64,000 nt of DNA from Flaviramulus_B aquimarinus (GTDB lineage Bacteria; Bacteroidota; Bacteroidia; Flavobacteriales; Flavobacteriaceae). The translations under genes were made by a program, and so were the position numbers. Position 1 is the first letter of the stretch. Every line of letters starts with the position of its first letter. The stretch lies in assembly GCF_039543205.1 (NCBI RefSeq), contig NZ_BAABJH010000001.1, positions 1,178,001 to 1,242,000 of the forward strand, read 5' to 3'. The notes beneath the pieces were generated by a model. That model saw nothing but the letters and a program-made list of their open reading frames with translations, searched no databases and had not been told where the DNA came from. Positions 33,540 to 42,316 of this stretch are shown here, one piece after another.

Positions 33540-34565
33540 GGTAAATGAAAACTCACTACCTACATTATATTCACTTTCCACATATATTCTTTCATCATGT
33601 GCTTCAATAATATGCTTCACTATAGATAAGCCCAAACCTGAACCACCTTCTTTTCTTGAGCCACTTTTATCTACTCTATAAAAACGCTCAAATAAACGCG
33701 GTAAGTGCCTTTTCATAATACCTTCGCCATTATCGGTTACGCGTACAATAACTTTATTCTTTATTAAGTTTTCCACACTAACTTCGGTCGTACCTTTTTC
33801 GTTTCCGTATTTTATAGAATTTACTATTAAATTTGCTAGCACTTGTTGTATCCGCTCTTTATCGGCTCTAACCAATATTGGGCTATTATAGTCCGTATCA
33901 AATGTTAGTGTTATTCTTTTTTTAGCCGCTTTCATTTCTAACATATCAAATACATTTTCCACCAATTCTACGATGTCAAATACGTCTATGTTCAATCTTA
34001 GATCTCCAACTTCCAACTTGGTTATCATATCCAAATCTTTAATGATATAGCCGAGTCTTTCTATACCTTTACTCGCTCTTTGCAAATACTTTTCCCTAAT
34101 ATTTTTATCATCCATAGCACCGTCTAACAGGGTTAATATATAACCTTGAACGGTAAACAATGGTGTTTTTAGTTCATGTGACACATTACCCAAAAACTCT
34201 TTTCTATATTCCTCTCTAACTTTAAGGGTTTCAATTTCAATTTTTTTATCTCGCGCAAATTTATCTATTTCCTGAGTCAATGTGCGCATATCTGTAGTAA
34301 TCGATCCTTTTCTTATACTTGCCGATTCTAAAAGTGTTAAATCATCATAAATCTTTTTAACACGTTTGTATATAAAACGTTCTACACTAAATTGAACAAT
34401 AAGAAATGAAAATACAAATACACTAACCGAAAAACCTAATATGAGAAACCATTTAGGCACATAGAAATAATATAAAAAAACACTCATTAAGAGCGTTATA
34501 TATACAGTAACATATAGCGATGTTTTAATCGCAAATCGATATGATTTTTTAAATTTTGCTTGCAT
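33522..34565 (-). CDS. Sensor histidine kinase (PhoR-like)
   Basis: A 347-residue membrane kinase. Two transmembrane segments (about 13-33 and 39-60) lie close together with only a short loop between, so there is little periplasmic sensor. The dimerisation domain has the phospho-acceptor H130 in GNVSHELKTPL. The ATPase domain follows, with ANLIVNSIKYG, VTDNGEGI and GSGLGLSIVKHI. It overlaps the response regulator stop (TAATG), so the two form an operon with the regulator first. PhoR-like phosphate sensing is possible but unproven. Confidence 0.93.
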   Translation of the reverse strand: MQAKFKKSYRFAIKTSLYVTVYITLLMSVFLYYFYVPKWFLILGFSVSVFVFSFLIVQFSVERFIYKRVKKIYDDLTLLESASIRKGSITTDMRTLTQEIDKFARDKKIEIETLKVREEYRKEFLGNVSHELKTPLFTVQGYILTLLDGAMDDKNIREKYLQRASKGIERLGYIIKDLDMITKLEVGDLRLNIDVFDIVELVENVFDMLEMKAAKKRITLTFDTDYNSPILVRADKERIQQVLANLIVNSIKYGNEKGTTEVSVENLIKNKVIVRVTDNGEGIMKRHLPRLFERFYRVDKSGSRKEGGSGLGLSIVKHIIEAHDERIYVESEYNVGSEFSFTLEKAE

Positions 34566-35245
34566 TAATCTACAAACTTGTAGCCAACTCCTTTTATGGT
34601 TTTAAAGCTTTTATCTCCTAATTTTTCGCGTAATTTACGAATATGAACATCTATTGTTCTACCGCCCACAACGACTTCGTTACCCCAAACCGTATCAAGA
34701 ATTTCATCTCTTTTAAAAACTTTTCCTGGTTTAGACGCTAGTAAAGATAACAATTCAAATTCTTTTCTAGGCAAAACAAGTTCTTTACCTTTTGAAATAA
34801 TCTTGTATTCGTCCCTATTTATTACCAAACTTCCAACTTTTAGAGTATCGGCAATATCTTCCTCTTTAAAACGTCTTAACAAAGCTTTTACTTTGCTTAC
34901 TAATACTTTTGGCTTTATGGGTTTCGTTATATAATCATCCGCTCCAGCATCAAAACCTGCAACTTGGGAATAGTCTTCGCCTCTTGCTGTTAAAAAAGTA
35001 ACTATTGTGTTTTTTAAATCTGGGTTTTTTCTAATAATTTCACAAGCCTCAATACCATCCATTTCGGGCATCATAACATCCAAAATAATTAAATGCGGTA
35101 GTTCCTTTTTTGCTTTATTAACACCTTCTTGTCCATTTTCAGCAGTAATTACCTGATAGCCTTCACTTGATAGATTATATCCAACTATTTCTAAAATATC
35201 TGGCTCATCATCAACTAATAATATTTTGATATCCTTCTTTTTCAT
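34565..35245 (-). CDS. OmpR/PhoB-family response regulator
   Basis: A 226-residue regulator. The receiver domain has phospho-acceptor D56 in LIILDVMMPEMDG, the acidic pair D12-D13 and K108 in ITKPIKP. A winged-helix DNA-binding domain (about 130-226) follows, with RKEFELLSLLASKPGKVF and VDVHIRKLREK-type recognition elements ending GVGYKFVD. It is the partner of the kinase encoded directly downstream. Confidence 0.95.
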   Translation of the reverse strand: MKKKDIKILLVDDEPDILEIVGYNLSSEGYQVITAENGQEGVNKAKKELPHLIILDVMMPEMDGIEACEIIRKNPDLKNTIVTFLTARGEDYSQVAGFDAGADDYITKPIKPKVLVSKVKALLRRFKEEDIADTLKVGSLVINRDEYKIISKGKELVLPRKEFELLSLLASKPGKVFKRDEILDTVWGNEVVVGGRTIDVHIRKLREKLGDKSFKTIKGVGYKFVD

Positions 35246-35438
35246 TCTTGATGTACTTGTTTATTGAAGTAAAGATAAAACTTATAACATAATTTTATTG
35301 AAATTCTAAGATTAATAACGTTAAGGTAACAATTGGCAAACGGGAATTTAATATTTCGACCAATTACTATAATCCTTAACACTTTTTTGGCATCACTTTT
35401 GTAGCAATTTATTACCTTTACTTAACTGAATGTAGCGT

Positions 35439-35780
35439 ATGAAAAGAAACTACTTTTTATCTTTATTTATAACTTTAGCATTTTTTACAACCCAATATGG
35501 TATAGCTCAAAATGTTGCTAACAGTAAGTCTATACAACAAACTATAGAAGGGCTATCTATATATCCAAACCCTGTTAATAGTTTAAAAACCTATATATAC
35601 ATTACTTCAAAACTTAACTCAAACAAGTACGTTGAATTTTATAATGTATTGGGAAAACAAATATTCACAACTCGTTTAACTGGTAAAGAATTAAATATTT
35701 CAAACTTGGACAAAGGGGTGTATATTTTAAAGATTACAGAAAATAACGTTAGCGAAACACGAAAATTAGTAATAAAGTAA
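35439..35780 (+). CDS. Very short T9SS protein consisting almost only of a sorting domain
   Basis: A 113-residue protein. A signal peptide (about 1-23, ending GIAQ) is followed by roughly 15 residues, and then a type A T9SS C-terminal sorting domain beginning LSIYPNPV and ending GVYILKITENNVSETRKLVIK. After export and removal of both ends only a short peptide would remain. It could be a decayed cargo gene, a regulatory or adhesin peptide, or a spare sorting domain. It precedes a full-length T9SS cargo gene by about 106 bp. A TACCTTTA at 35412 resembles a -7 element. Confidence 0.8.
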   Translation: MKRNYFLSLFITLAFFTTQYGIAQNVANSKSIQQTIEGLSIYPNPVNSLKTYIYITSKLNSNKYVEFYNVLGKQIFTTRLTGKELNISNLDKGVYILKITENNVSETRKLVIK

Positions 35781-35886
35781 ATAAATTGTTATTTTTTAGT
35801 AAATAATTCTACAAATAATCTATTTAGTTAAATTTTTTTCAAAAAAATTCATAAATTAGTTTCTTAATTAATTAATCAACTTTTTT

Positions 35887-37581
35887 ATGAAAAAACTTTA
35901 CATTTTACTTTTTACTTTTTTAATTTCATGCCTCTCTTTTGGGCAAGAAATAGTTTGGATAGAAGAATTTGAATCTGATGGAAATGGCACAAGGTACACA
36001 ACAACACCTGCAGAATTTAATGATGGGGCTACAGATTTTTTTACTAGAACAGATGGTTCAGATATAGCATCGTCATATACTATTACTAGTAGTGAAGCTG
36101 GAGGGTTTTATTTTGCCGCTATGGATACTGATGCTGAACCTCCAAATGCTGATGTTTGTACTTTAGAATTTGATGATATTGATATTGCAGGTTTTACCAA
36201 CATGACACTTGTTCTAGACATCGCTGAAGATGACGATGGGACTAATGAAGACTGGGATAATGACTCAAGTTTTGTAGTTGAAATTGATTATGATAATTCC
36301 GGTAGTTTTATTGAATTACTGCGCATAGAAGCAAAAGCATTAAGGCCTGATGGCTCTTCAAATGATTTTAATAAAGCTCCAGCAGTAGATACCAACGCTG
36401 ATGGTTTTGGTGATGGAACCGAAATTACTTCAGATTGGACCGAATTTGATTTACCCATAGGGACAGGAACCGTGGCTGATATAAGAATTACATTCAATAA
36501 TTTAAATGATGGTGACGAAGATATTGCACTAGATTTTATTGGTATAGCTGAAGACTTAGACTTATTTCCAGAAATAAATGTAACTTCTCCTGCAGATTTT
36601 TCCGAATTCCCAGTTGGAACAAACAGTGTTGACATTACATGGACGACTGAAAACCAGCAAGCTGGGGATAGAATAGATGTTGTTGTAAACGGAAATGTTA
36701 ATTCGGATGTAACTAGTCCATTTACAGTTGATACTTCTGGTGGTGGCGATTTTGATTGTCAAGTTCGTCTAATGAACGGAACTGATGAATTAGATAGTAA
36801 TGGTGTATTCTTTTCAATATTGACAACTTCTACTTGTTTTGATTTAAGTGGTGGAGGTTCAGAACTATTTGAAATGGTAACAGTACAAACTAATACTGAT
36901 TTAGATGAGTGGACGGAATCCTCTGGAACTTATTCTATGAATGGTTTTTGCGGTGGTGGTTGTGAAGAAACAGTTAATACTTGGTTAGTTTTTGGCCCTC
37001 TTGACTTAAGCTCTGCTTCTGATTTAATATTAGCTTTTGATGCTACTGAAAGTTTTGGAACTACTGATTTAGATATTCAATACGCAACAGATTACACGAC
37101 ATGTCCTTCATTAGCTACTTGGAACTCGATTGATATAATTGTTAATGCTGGTTCATACGAAGTAGATATATTTGCTGAAACAGGTGCAATATCTAATGTT
37201 TTTATAGGTATTCAATATCTAGATGATGGTGTTGATGGTTATTCAGATTGGGATTTATCAAACGTAGCCTTAGAAGCAGTAGGAAATTGTGCTATATTAG
37301 GTTCTAGACCAACTTCTAACTGTCCACCTCTTTCTGTAGAAGATAACCTTATTGATGGTTTTGAGATGTACCCTAACCCAACAAATTTAGGGTATATAAA
37401 CATTTCAAGCAGAAGCAATTCTAAAATGGATGTCTCTGTTTATAGTATTTTAGGAAAACGTATTATTGGCAAAACCATAACTAATAATAAACTGGATGTT
37501 TCTAATTTAAATACTGGTGTTTATATTATGAAAGTAGAACAAGACAATGCATTTGTAACTAAAAAATTAGTTATTCAATAA
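35887..37581 (+). CDS. T9SS-secreted acidic multidomain protein
   Basis: A 564-residue secreted protein. A signal peptide ends at about 19 (SFGQ). Residues about 20-225 form an acidic, Asp-rich domain with possible calcium-binding runs (AEDDDGTNEDWDND, DTNADGFGDG). An Ig-like segment near 230-310 (INVTSPADFSEFPVGTNSVDITW) follows, then a second strand-rich domain with Gly/Cys (FCGGGCEE), and a C-terminal type A sorting domain from FEMYPNPT to KKLVIQ. Type IX secretion would place it on the cell surface or outside. No catalytic motif is recognised. A strong terminator follows. Confidence 0.82.
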   Translation: MKKLYILLFTFLISCLSFGQEIVWIEEFESDGNGTRYTTTPAEFNDGATDFFTRTDGSDIASSYTITSSEAGGFYFAAMDTDAEPPNADVCTLEFDDIDIAGFTNMTLVLDIAEDDDGTNEDWDNDSSFVVEIDYDNSGSFIELLRIEAKALRPDGSSNDFNKAPAVDTNADGFGDGTEITSDWTEFDLPIGTGTVADIRITFNNLNDGDEDIALDFIGIAEDLDLFPEINVTSPADFSEFPVGTNSVDITWTTENQQAGDRIDVVVNGNVNSDVTSPFTVDTSGGGDFDCQVRLMNGTDELDSNGVFFSILTTSTCFDLSGGGSELFEMVTVQTNTDLDEWTESSGTYSMNGFCGGGCEETVNTWLVFGPLDLSSASDLILAFDATESFGTTDLDIQYATDYTTCPSLATWNSIDIIVNAGSYEVDIFAETGAISNVFIGIQYLDDGVDGYSDWDLSNVALEAVGNCAILGSRPTSNCPPLSVEDNLIDGFEMYPNPTNLGYINISSRSNSKMDVSVYSILGKRIIGKTITNNKLDVSNLNTGVYIMKVEQDNAFVTKKLVIQ

Positions 37582-37602
37582 ATTACTTATACTATTATAT
37601 TT

Positions 37603-37630
37603 AAAGCGTTGCTAGTAGCAACGCTTTTTT
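37603..37630 (+). terminator. Terminator after the T9SS cargo gene
   Basis: An 11-bp perfect stem (37603-37613 with 37617-37627) closes a 3-nt loop and runs into a T tract to 37630. Confidence 0.85.
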
Positions 37631-37638
37631 ATTTTCTA

Positions 37639-37646
37639 TACTTTTG
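37639..37646 (+). promoter_or_regulatory. Candidate -7 promoter element of the LuxE-like gene
   Basis: TACTTTTG matches TANNTTTG exactly and ends 15 bp before the ATG at 37662. An in-frame ATG at 37644 would lie inside this element, which favours the later start. Confidence 0.55.
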
Positions 37647-37661
37647 TTTTTTTATAAAAGC

Positions 37662-38642
37662 ATGATTGATACCAACGCCATTTTCAATATTAAAAATCAA
37701 ACTGAATTTGAAGATTTAGCACTACAAGTTTTCAAGTTTCAATTTGAAAACAACAGTGTGTATCGGTCTTTTTGCGATTTACTATACAAACATCCCAGCG
37801 ATGTAAAAACCATACAGGACATCCCTTTTTTACCCATTCAGTTCTTTAAAACACGAACTATTTTAAGTTCTAAATCGTCTGTTGAAACAACTTTTACCAG
37901 TTCTGGAACTACTGGAAGCACAACTAGCAAACATCATGTCACAGATTTAGGCGTTTATATTCAAAGCTTTACAAAAGGGTTTGAACAGTTTTATGGCAAT
38001 ATTGAAGATTATGTAGTTTTAGGGTTGCTTCCTTCTTATTTAGAACGCGAAGGTTCATCCTTAATTTATATGGTAGACACTATGATTAAAGCATCTAAAC
38101 ATGCTGAAAGTGGTTTTTATTTAAATAATATTTCTGAATTGAAGGACACTTTAATTAAAGCTGATGCTGAAGAAAAAAAAGTATTGTTAATTGGGGTCTC
38201 TTTTGCCTTATTGGATTTAATTGAAACGTATACATTTAACCTAAAACATACCATAATCATGGAAACTGGTGGTATGAAAGGTAGAAGGAAAGAATTGATT
38301 AGAACCCAACTTCACAACATATTGAAAGACGGGTTTGGCGTTGAAAATATTCATAGTGAATATGGCATGACCGAACTTTTAAGTCAAGGATATTCCAAAG
38401 GACAAGGTGTTTTTAACTGCCCGCCATGGATGAAAGTTTTAACCCGCAATACTGAAGATGCTCTTAGTATTCAAAATTATAATAAAACTGGAGGAATTAA
38501 TGTTATTGATTTAGCCAATATTAATTCTTGTGCATTTATAGCTACTCAAGATTTGGGACGTGTAAATAAGGATGGGTCATTTGAAGTGATTGGGCGTTTT
38601 GATAATTCTGATATTCGCGGGTGTAACCTTATGGTGTTTTAA
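37662..38642 (+). CDS. LuxE/PaaK-like acyl-protein synthetase family protein
   Basis: A member of the adenylate-forming (ANL) superfamily close to the LuxE acyl-protein synthetase group. The AMP-binding motif is TFTSSGTTGSTT. A conserved EYGMTELLSQ segment and a C-terminal DLGRVNKDGSFEVIGRFDNSDIRGCN match the family pattern. No luxCD-type reductase genes are near, so luminescence is not implied; in Bacteroidota such genes appear singly, with unknown acyl substrate. I prefer the ATG at 37662 over 37644. Confidence 0.82.
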   Translation: MIDTNAIFNIKNQTEFEDLALQVFKFQFENNSVYRSFCDLLYKHPSDVKTIQDIPFLPIQFFKTRTILSSKSSVETTFTSSGTTGSTTSKHHVTDLGVYIQSFTKGFEQFYGNIEDYVVLGLLPSYLEREGSSLIYMVDTMIKASKHAESGFYLNNISELKDTLIKADAEEKKVLLIGVSFALLDLIETYTFNLKHTIIMETGGMKGRRKELIRTQLHNILKDGFGVENIHSEYGMTELLSQGYSKGQGVFNCPPWMKVLTRNTEDALSIQNYNKTGGINVIDLANINSCAFIATQDLGRVNKDGSFEVIGRFDNSDIRGCNLMVF

Positions 38643-38693
38643 ACTGTAAGGTCTTGATACATTTTAGACTTATTGTTAAACAAAAATTAGCAC

Positions 38694-39140
38694 ATGAAAA
38701 GTCTTATATTATTATTTACGCTTATCGTTTCATCAACTTATGCTCAAACCTTGGATTATAATACAAAAAAAGGGTTTGCTATAAATGGGTATGATCTTGT
38801 TGCTTATTTTAATGGTGAAGCTATTGAAGGAGACAAAGCATTTATTGCCAAATTTGATAGTATAAATTATAAATTTTCTTCTGAAGAAAACCTTAGTCTA
38901 TTTAACAAAAACCCTAAAAAATACATCCCTCAGTATGGCGGTTATTGTGCGTATGCGTTAGCCATAAAAAATACTAAAGTATCTGTTAATCCAAAAACGT
39001 TTCAAATTAAAGATGGTAAACTTTATTTGTTTTATAATGCTTGGGGAACTAATACATTAGAATTATGGAATGAGCAAGACGCACTTAGTCTTCAAAAAAA
39101 AGCAGATAATAACTGGGAAGCGATTAAATTTAAAAAATAA
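38694..39140 (+). CDS. Exported YHS-domain protein
   Basis: A 148-residue protein with a signal peptide ending about residue 17 (STYAQ). The YHS-like segment runs INGYDLVAYFNGEAIEGDKAF, FSSEENLSLFNKNPKKYIPQYGGYCAYA. YHS domains are thought to bind metals; this version has one Cys in YGGYCAYA. The function is unknown. It is followed by a bidirectional terminator shared with tyrS. Confidence 0.85.
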   Translation: MKSLILLFTLIVSSTYAQTLDYNTKKGFAINGYDLVAYFNGEAIEGDKAFIAKFDSINYKFSSEENLSLFNKNPKKYIPQYGGYCAYALAIKNTKVSVNPKTFQIKDGKLYLFYNAWGTNTLELWNEQDALSLQKKADNNWEAIKFKK

Positions 39141-39232
39141 TGTATTCTTTATGTAAGATATTTTAAAGACTAACGACAAAATGTAAAACTAAGAAAAAGA
39201 AAAGTTTAGTTTTTAGTTGGTTGGTTAAATGT

Positions 39233-39262
39233 ATAAAGCCTGAGCTCTCACTCAGGCTTTAT
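39233..39262. terminator. Bidirectional terminator between the YHS gene and tyrS
   Basis: A perfect 12-bp stem (39233-39244 with 39251-39262) with a 6-nt loop. It has T residues on its right side, and on the minus strand it lies just past the tyrS stop. Confidence 0.85.
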
Positions 39263-39268
39263 TATTTT

Positions 39269-40564
39269 CTATACTATTTGCAATACAAAGTAATTCTTTT
39301 TACCACGTTGTAACAAGACAAATTTATTATTAATTAAGTCTTTAGAAGTAATCTTATAATCATCTTTTACTTTCTCCTTATTTACAGAAATTGAATTTTC
39401 TTTTAAAGCACGTCTAGCCTCGCCGTTAGATTTCAAAAAGCCACCTTTTTCTGCTAATGCTCCAATGATATCCAATCCGTTTTCAATTTCAGATTTTGCT
39501 ATTTGGGTTTGTGGTACACCATCAAAAACATCTAAAAAGGTTTGCTCATTAAGTTGCTTTAAATCATCACTGGTAGATTTTCCAAAAAGAATATGACTTG
39601 CTTTTATGGCATTATCTAAATCTTCTTTAGAGTGTACCATAGCTGTAATTTCCTCGGCTAAACGTTTTTGCAACAATCTTAAATGTGGTGCTTCTTGGTG
39701 TTCCTTAATTAAGGCATTTATGTCGCTTTCCTTTAAAAAAGTAAAAATCTTAATATATTTTTCAGCATCAGCATCGCTAGAATTCAACCAATATTGATAG
39801 AATTTGTAAGGGGATGTCCTGTTAGCATCTAACCACACGTTACCCCCTTCGGATTTTCCGAATTTTGAACCATCAGATTTTGTGATTAACGGACAGGTTA
39901 TGGCATACCCTTTACCTCCAGCTATTCTTCTGATTAATTCTGTTCCTGTAGTAATATTACCCCATTGGTCGCTCCCTCCCATTTGTATAGAACAATGGCT
40001 TGCTTTATATAAATGAAGAAAATCATAACCTTGTACAAGTTGATAGGTAAATTCTGTAAAACTCATCCCTTCAGAAGCATCTGATGAAATTCTATTTTTA
40101 ACAGAATCTTTTGCCATCATATAGTTTACGGTAATATGTTTACCAACATCGCGAATAAACTCAAGAAACGAAAAGTCTTTCATCCAATCATAATTATTCA
40201 CTAAAACCGCTGCATTTTCAGCATCACTTTCAAAATCTAAAAAATGTGCTAATTGTCCTTTTATGGCATCTTGATTATGGCGTAATGTTTTTTCATCTAA
40301 TAAATTACGCTCATTAGATTTTCCTGAAGGATCCCCAATCATACCTGTTGCTCCACCAACTAAAGCCACTGGTTTATGCCCACAACGTTGGTAATGGGCC
40401 AATAGCATAATTGGCACCAAATTACCAATATGTAAAGAATCTGCCGTAGGATCAAACCCTACATAAGCACTGCGCATGCTTTCCATTAAATGTTCTTCTG
40501 CTCCTGGCATCACGGTATGTATCATTCCCCGCCATGTTAATTCTTCAACAAAATTCTTTATCAT
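39269..40564 (-). CDS. tyrS: Tyrosine--tRNA ligase
   Basis: A class I synthetase of 431 residues that charges tRNA-Tyr. The HIGH motif appears as S-L-H-I-G-N and the KMSKS loop as K-F-G-K-S in GSKFGKSEG. The tyrosine-binding region QGYDFLHLYK and QMGGSDQWGN are intact. An S4-like RNA-binding domain forms the C-terminus (ARRALKENSISVNKEKV). It is transcribed alone, with a promoter element 27 bp upstream and a strong terminator. Confidence 0.97.
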   Translation of the reverse strand: MIKNFVEELTWRGMIHTVMPGAEEHLMESMRSAYVGFDPTADSLHIGNLVPIMLLAHYQRCGHKPVALVGGATGMIGDPSGKSNERNLLDEKTLRHNQDAIKGQLAHFLDFESDAENAAVLVNNYDWMKDFSFLEFIRDVGKHITVNYMMAKDSVKNRISSDASEGMSFTEFTYQLVQGYDFLHLYKASHCSIQMGGSDQWGNITTGTELIRRIAGGKGYAITCPLITKSDGSKFGKSEGGNVWLDANRTSPYKFYQYWLNSSDADAEKYIKIFTFLKESDINALIKEHQEAPHLRLLQKRLAEEITAMVHSKEDLDNAIKASHILFGKSTSDDLKQLNEQTFLDVFDGVPQTQIAKSEIENGLDIIGALAEKGGFLKSNGEARRALKENSISVNKEKVKDDYKITSKDLINNKFVLLQRGKKNYFVLQIV

Positions 40565-40590
40565 TCTTCTTATATTTTACAAAACTATGG

Positions 40591-40598
40591 CAAATATA
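40591..40598 (-). promoter_or_regulatory. Candidate -7 promoter element of tyrS
   Basis: The minus strand reads TATATTTG, an exact TANNTTTG match, 27 bp before the tyrS start codon. Confidence 0.55.
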
Positions 40599-40809
40599 AA
40601 AATACGTGTATAATTAGGCATGTATTATATGTAATTCTTTGGGTTAAAAAGACAAAAGACCGATGACTAATAATGGATAAAAATGCAGAAACAAACTAAT
40701 CTTTTAGCACAAAGTCGTGAGTACGTAAAGTTTTAACCAAATACTGCGCTTGGGGCTGAAAACTAATTTTTTCTCTTTAGTTATTTTAAATAATCATTAC
40801 TTTCGTTAC

Positions 40810-41817
40810 ATGATTTTAGTAACAGGAGGAACAGGTTTAGTAGGAGCACATTTGCTTTACAAACTTATTAATAGTGATGAAAAAGTAAGGGCTATTTACA
40901 GAAGCGAACATAAACTTAGCAACGTTAAGAGTGTGTTTTCTTGCTATACTGATGATTATGAATCTCTTTTTAATACTGTAGAATGGGTTCAGGTCGATAT
41001 TTTAGATATCCCAGGACTTTCTGAAGCTTTTAAAGGTGTTAGTCATGTTTACCATTGTGCGGCTTTTGTATCATTTGAACCTGACAAGTATCAACTTTTA
41101 AGACAAACAAATATAGAGGGCACCGCTAATATTGTAAACTTATGTATATCTAATGCTATTGAAAAAATTTGTTATGTAAGCTCCATTGCTACATTAGGTC
41201 ATGAATCAAACAATAAACCTATTACTGAGCACACCATTTGGAACCCTGAAGATGACAATAATGTTTATGCTATAACAAAGTATGGCGCCGAAATGGAAGT
41301 TTGGCGTGCAACCCAAGAAGGTCTAGATGCTGTAATTGTAAATCCTGGTGTGATTTTGGGTGCTGGTATTTGGCGCTATGGCTCAGGAAGTTTATTTACA
41401 AAAGCACATAAAGGATTAAAGCATTATACCTCTGGAACAGTTGCTCTTGTAACTGTTAATGATGTTGTTTCCATTATGATAGCACTTATGAATAGTCCTA
41501 TTACCAATGAAAGGTTTGTATTGGTAGCAGAAAATTGGAAGTATAAAGATTTTTTACAGACTTTAGCAAAATCTGTTAATACCAAGGTTCCTAAACGCTT
41601 AGCAACTGCTAGGCTTTTGAATATAGCTTGGAAACTAGATTGGTTAAAACACAAACTAACTGGTAAAAGACGCCAATTGACTAAACATATAGCAAAGTCG
41701 TTAGATTCTGAGACAGATTATGATAGTAATAAAATAAAAACAGCTTTAAACTATAAATTTAAAGCTATTGATAAAGCTATTTTTTCTATTGGAAGTCTTT
41801 ATCTGAAACAGGTTTAA
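40810..41817 (+). CDS. NAD-dependent epimerase/dehydratase (extended SDR)
   Basis: An extended short-chain dehydrogenase. The nucleotide-binding loop TGGTGLVG lies at the very N-terminus when the ATG at 40810 (MILVTGG) is used; an in-frame ATG at 40750 would add 20 residues that do not belong to the fold. The catalytic Y-x3-K is YAITKYGAE, preceded by the CYVSSIATLG serine. The substrate is unknown; such proteins act on sugar nucleotides, flavonoid-like compounds or sterols. The end overlaps the convergent DUF4296 gene by 32 bp. Confidence 0.87.
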   Translation: MILVTGGTGLVGAHLLYKLINSDEKVRAIYRSEHKLSNVKSVFSCYTDDYESLFNTVEWVQVDILDIPGLSEAFKGVSHVYHCAAFVSFEPDKYQLLRQTNIEGTANIVNLCISNAIEKICYVSSIATLGHESNNKPITEHTIWNPEDDNNVYAITKYGAEMEVWRATQEGLDAVIVNPGVILGAGIWRYGSGSLFTKAHKGLKHYTSGTVALVTVNDVVSIMIALMNSPITNERFVLVAENWKYKDFLQTLAKSVNTKVPKRLATARLLNIAWKLDWLKHKLTGKRRQLTKHIAKSLDSETDYDSNKIKTALNYKFKAIDKAIFSIGSLYLKQV

Positions 41818-42316
41818 TCAGACTATTTTTTTGTTTTGATTTCTTTTTTAAAACCCCTTTTAAAGAATCTTCAATTTCAATTAAAACTATGGAATCTTTC
41901 TTGGTTTCTGTTGAAAGTAATTTTAGTGAGTCTTCTTCTCGTTTTGTTTGTTCTTTCCATTCTTTAGCTTCTAAATCCTTAAACTTAACTTTAAGTGCTT
42001 CTAAACTATCTCCAACCTTTTCATAGATTTCTTGATATTTTTTTATATGGAACGCATAATAATTATTACTTAAAGCAAACTGCAAACTATCAATATTGTG
42101 CTTTGTAAATACATAAGTATTTAAATCAACACCACTATCCCTCATTATTTTTTTATTGGCAGAACTTGCAGACGCTATTAGTTTAGAGTCAATTAATATA
42201 TCTACCATTTTTTCCTTTGAAATTAAATTTTTAGGTTTTTTTGGTCCTTTCGCTCCATTACAGGCTGAAAGCATTACCATAAAACCTAAACAAATTATGA
42301 GGTGTTTTATAATCAT
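41786..42316 (-). CDS. DUF4296 lipoprotein
   Basis: A 176-residue lipoprotein with lipobox MLSAC and Cys at about 19. The conserved LISKEKMVDILIDSKLI stretch marks the Bacteroidota DUF4296 family, of unknown role. The C-terminal half is a highly charged helix with many Lys/Glu (about 100-165), likely coiled coil. Its start overlaps the dihydroorotase stop by 4 bp, so it is the last gene of a leftward three-gene operon. Confidence 0.85.
   Translation of the reverse strand: MIIKHLIICLGFMVMLSACNGAKGPKKPKNLISKEKMVDILIDSKLIASASSANKKIMRDSGVDLNTYVFTKHNIDSLQFALSNNYYAFHIKKYQEIYEKVGDSLEALKVKFKDLEAKEWKEQTKREEDSLKLLSTETKKDSIVLIEIEDSLKGVLKKKSKQKNSLIKPVSDKDFQ

Noticed and set aside
37662..38642. Luminescence operon suggested by a LuxE-like gene
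   Set aside because: No luciferase or fatty-acid reductase genes are present, and the neighbours are T9SS cargo and a YHS protein.
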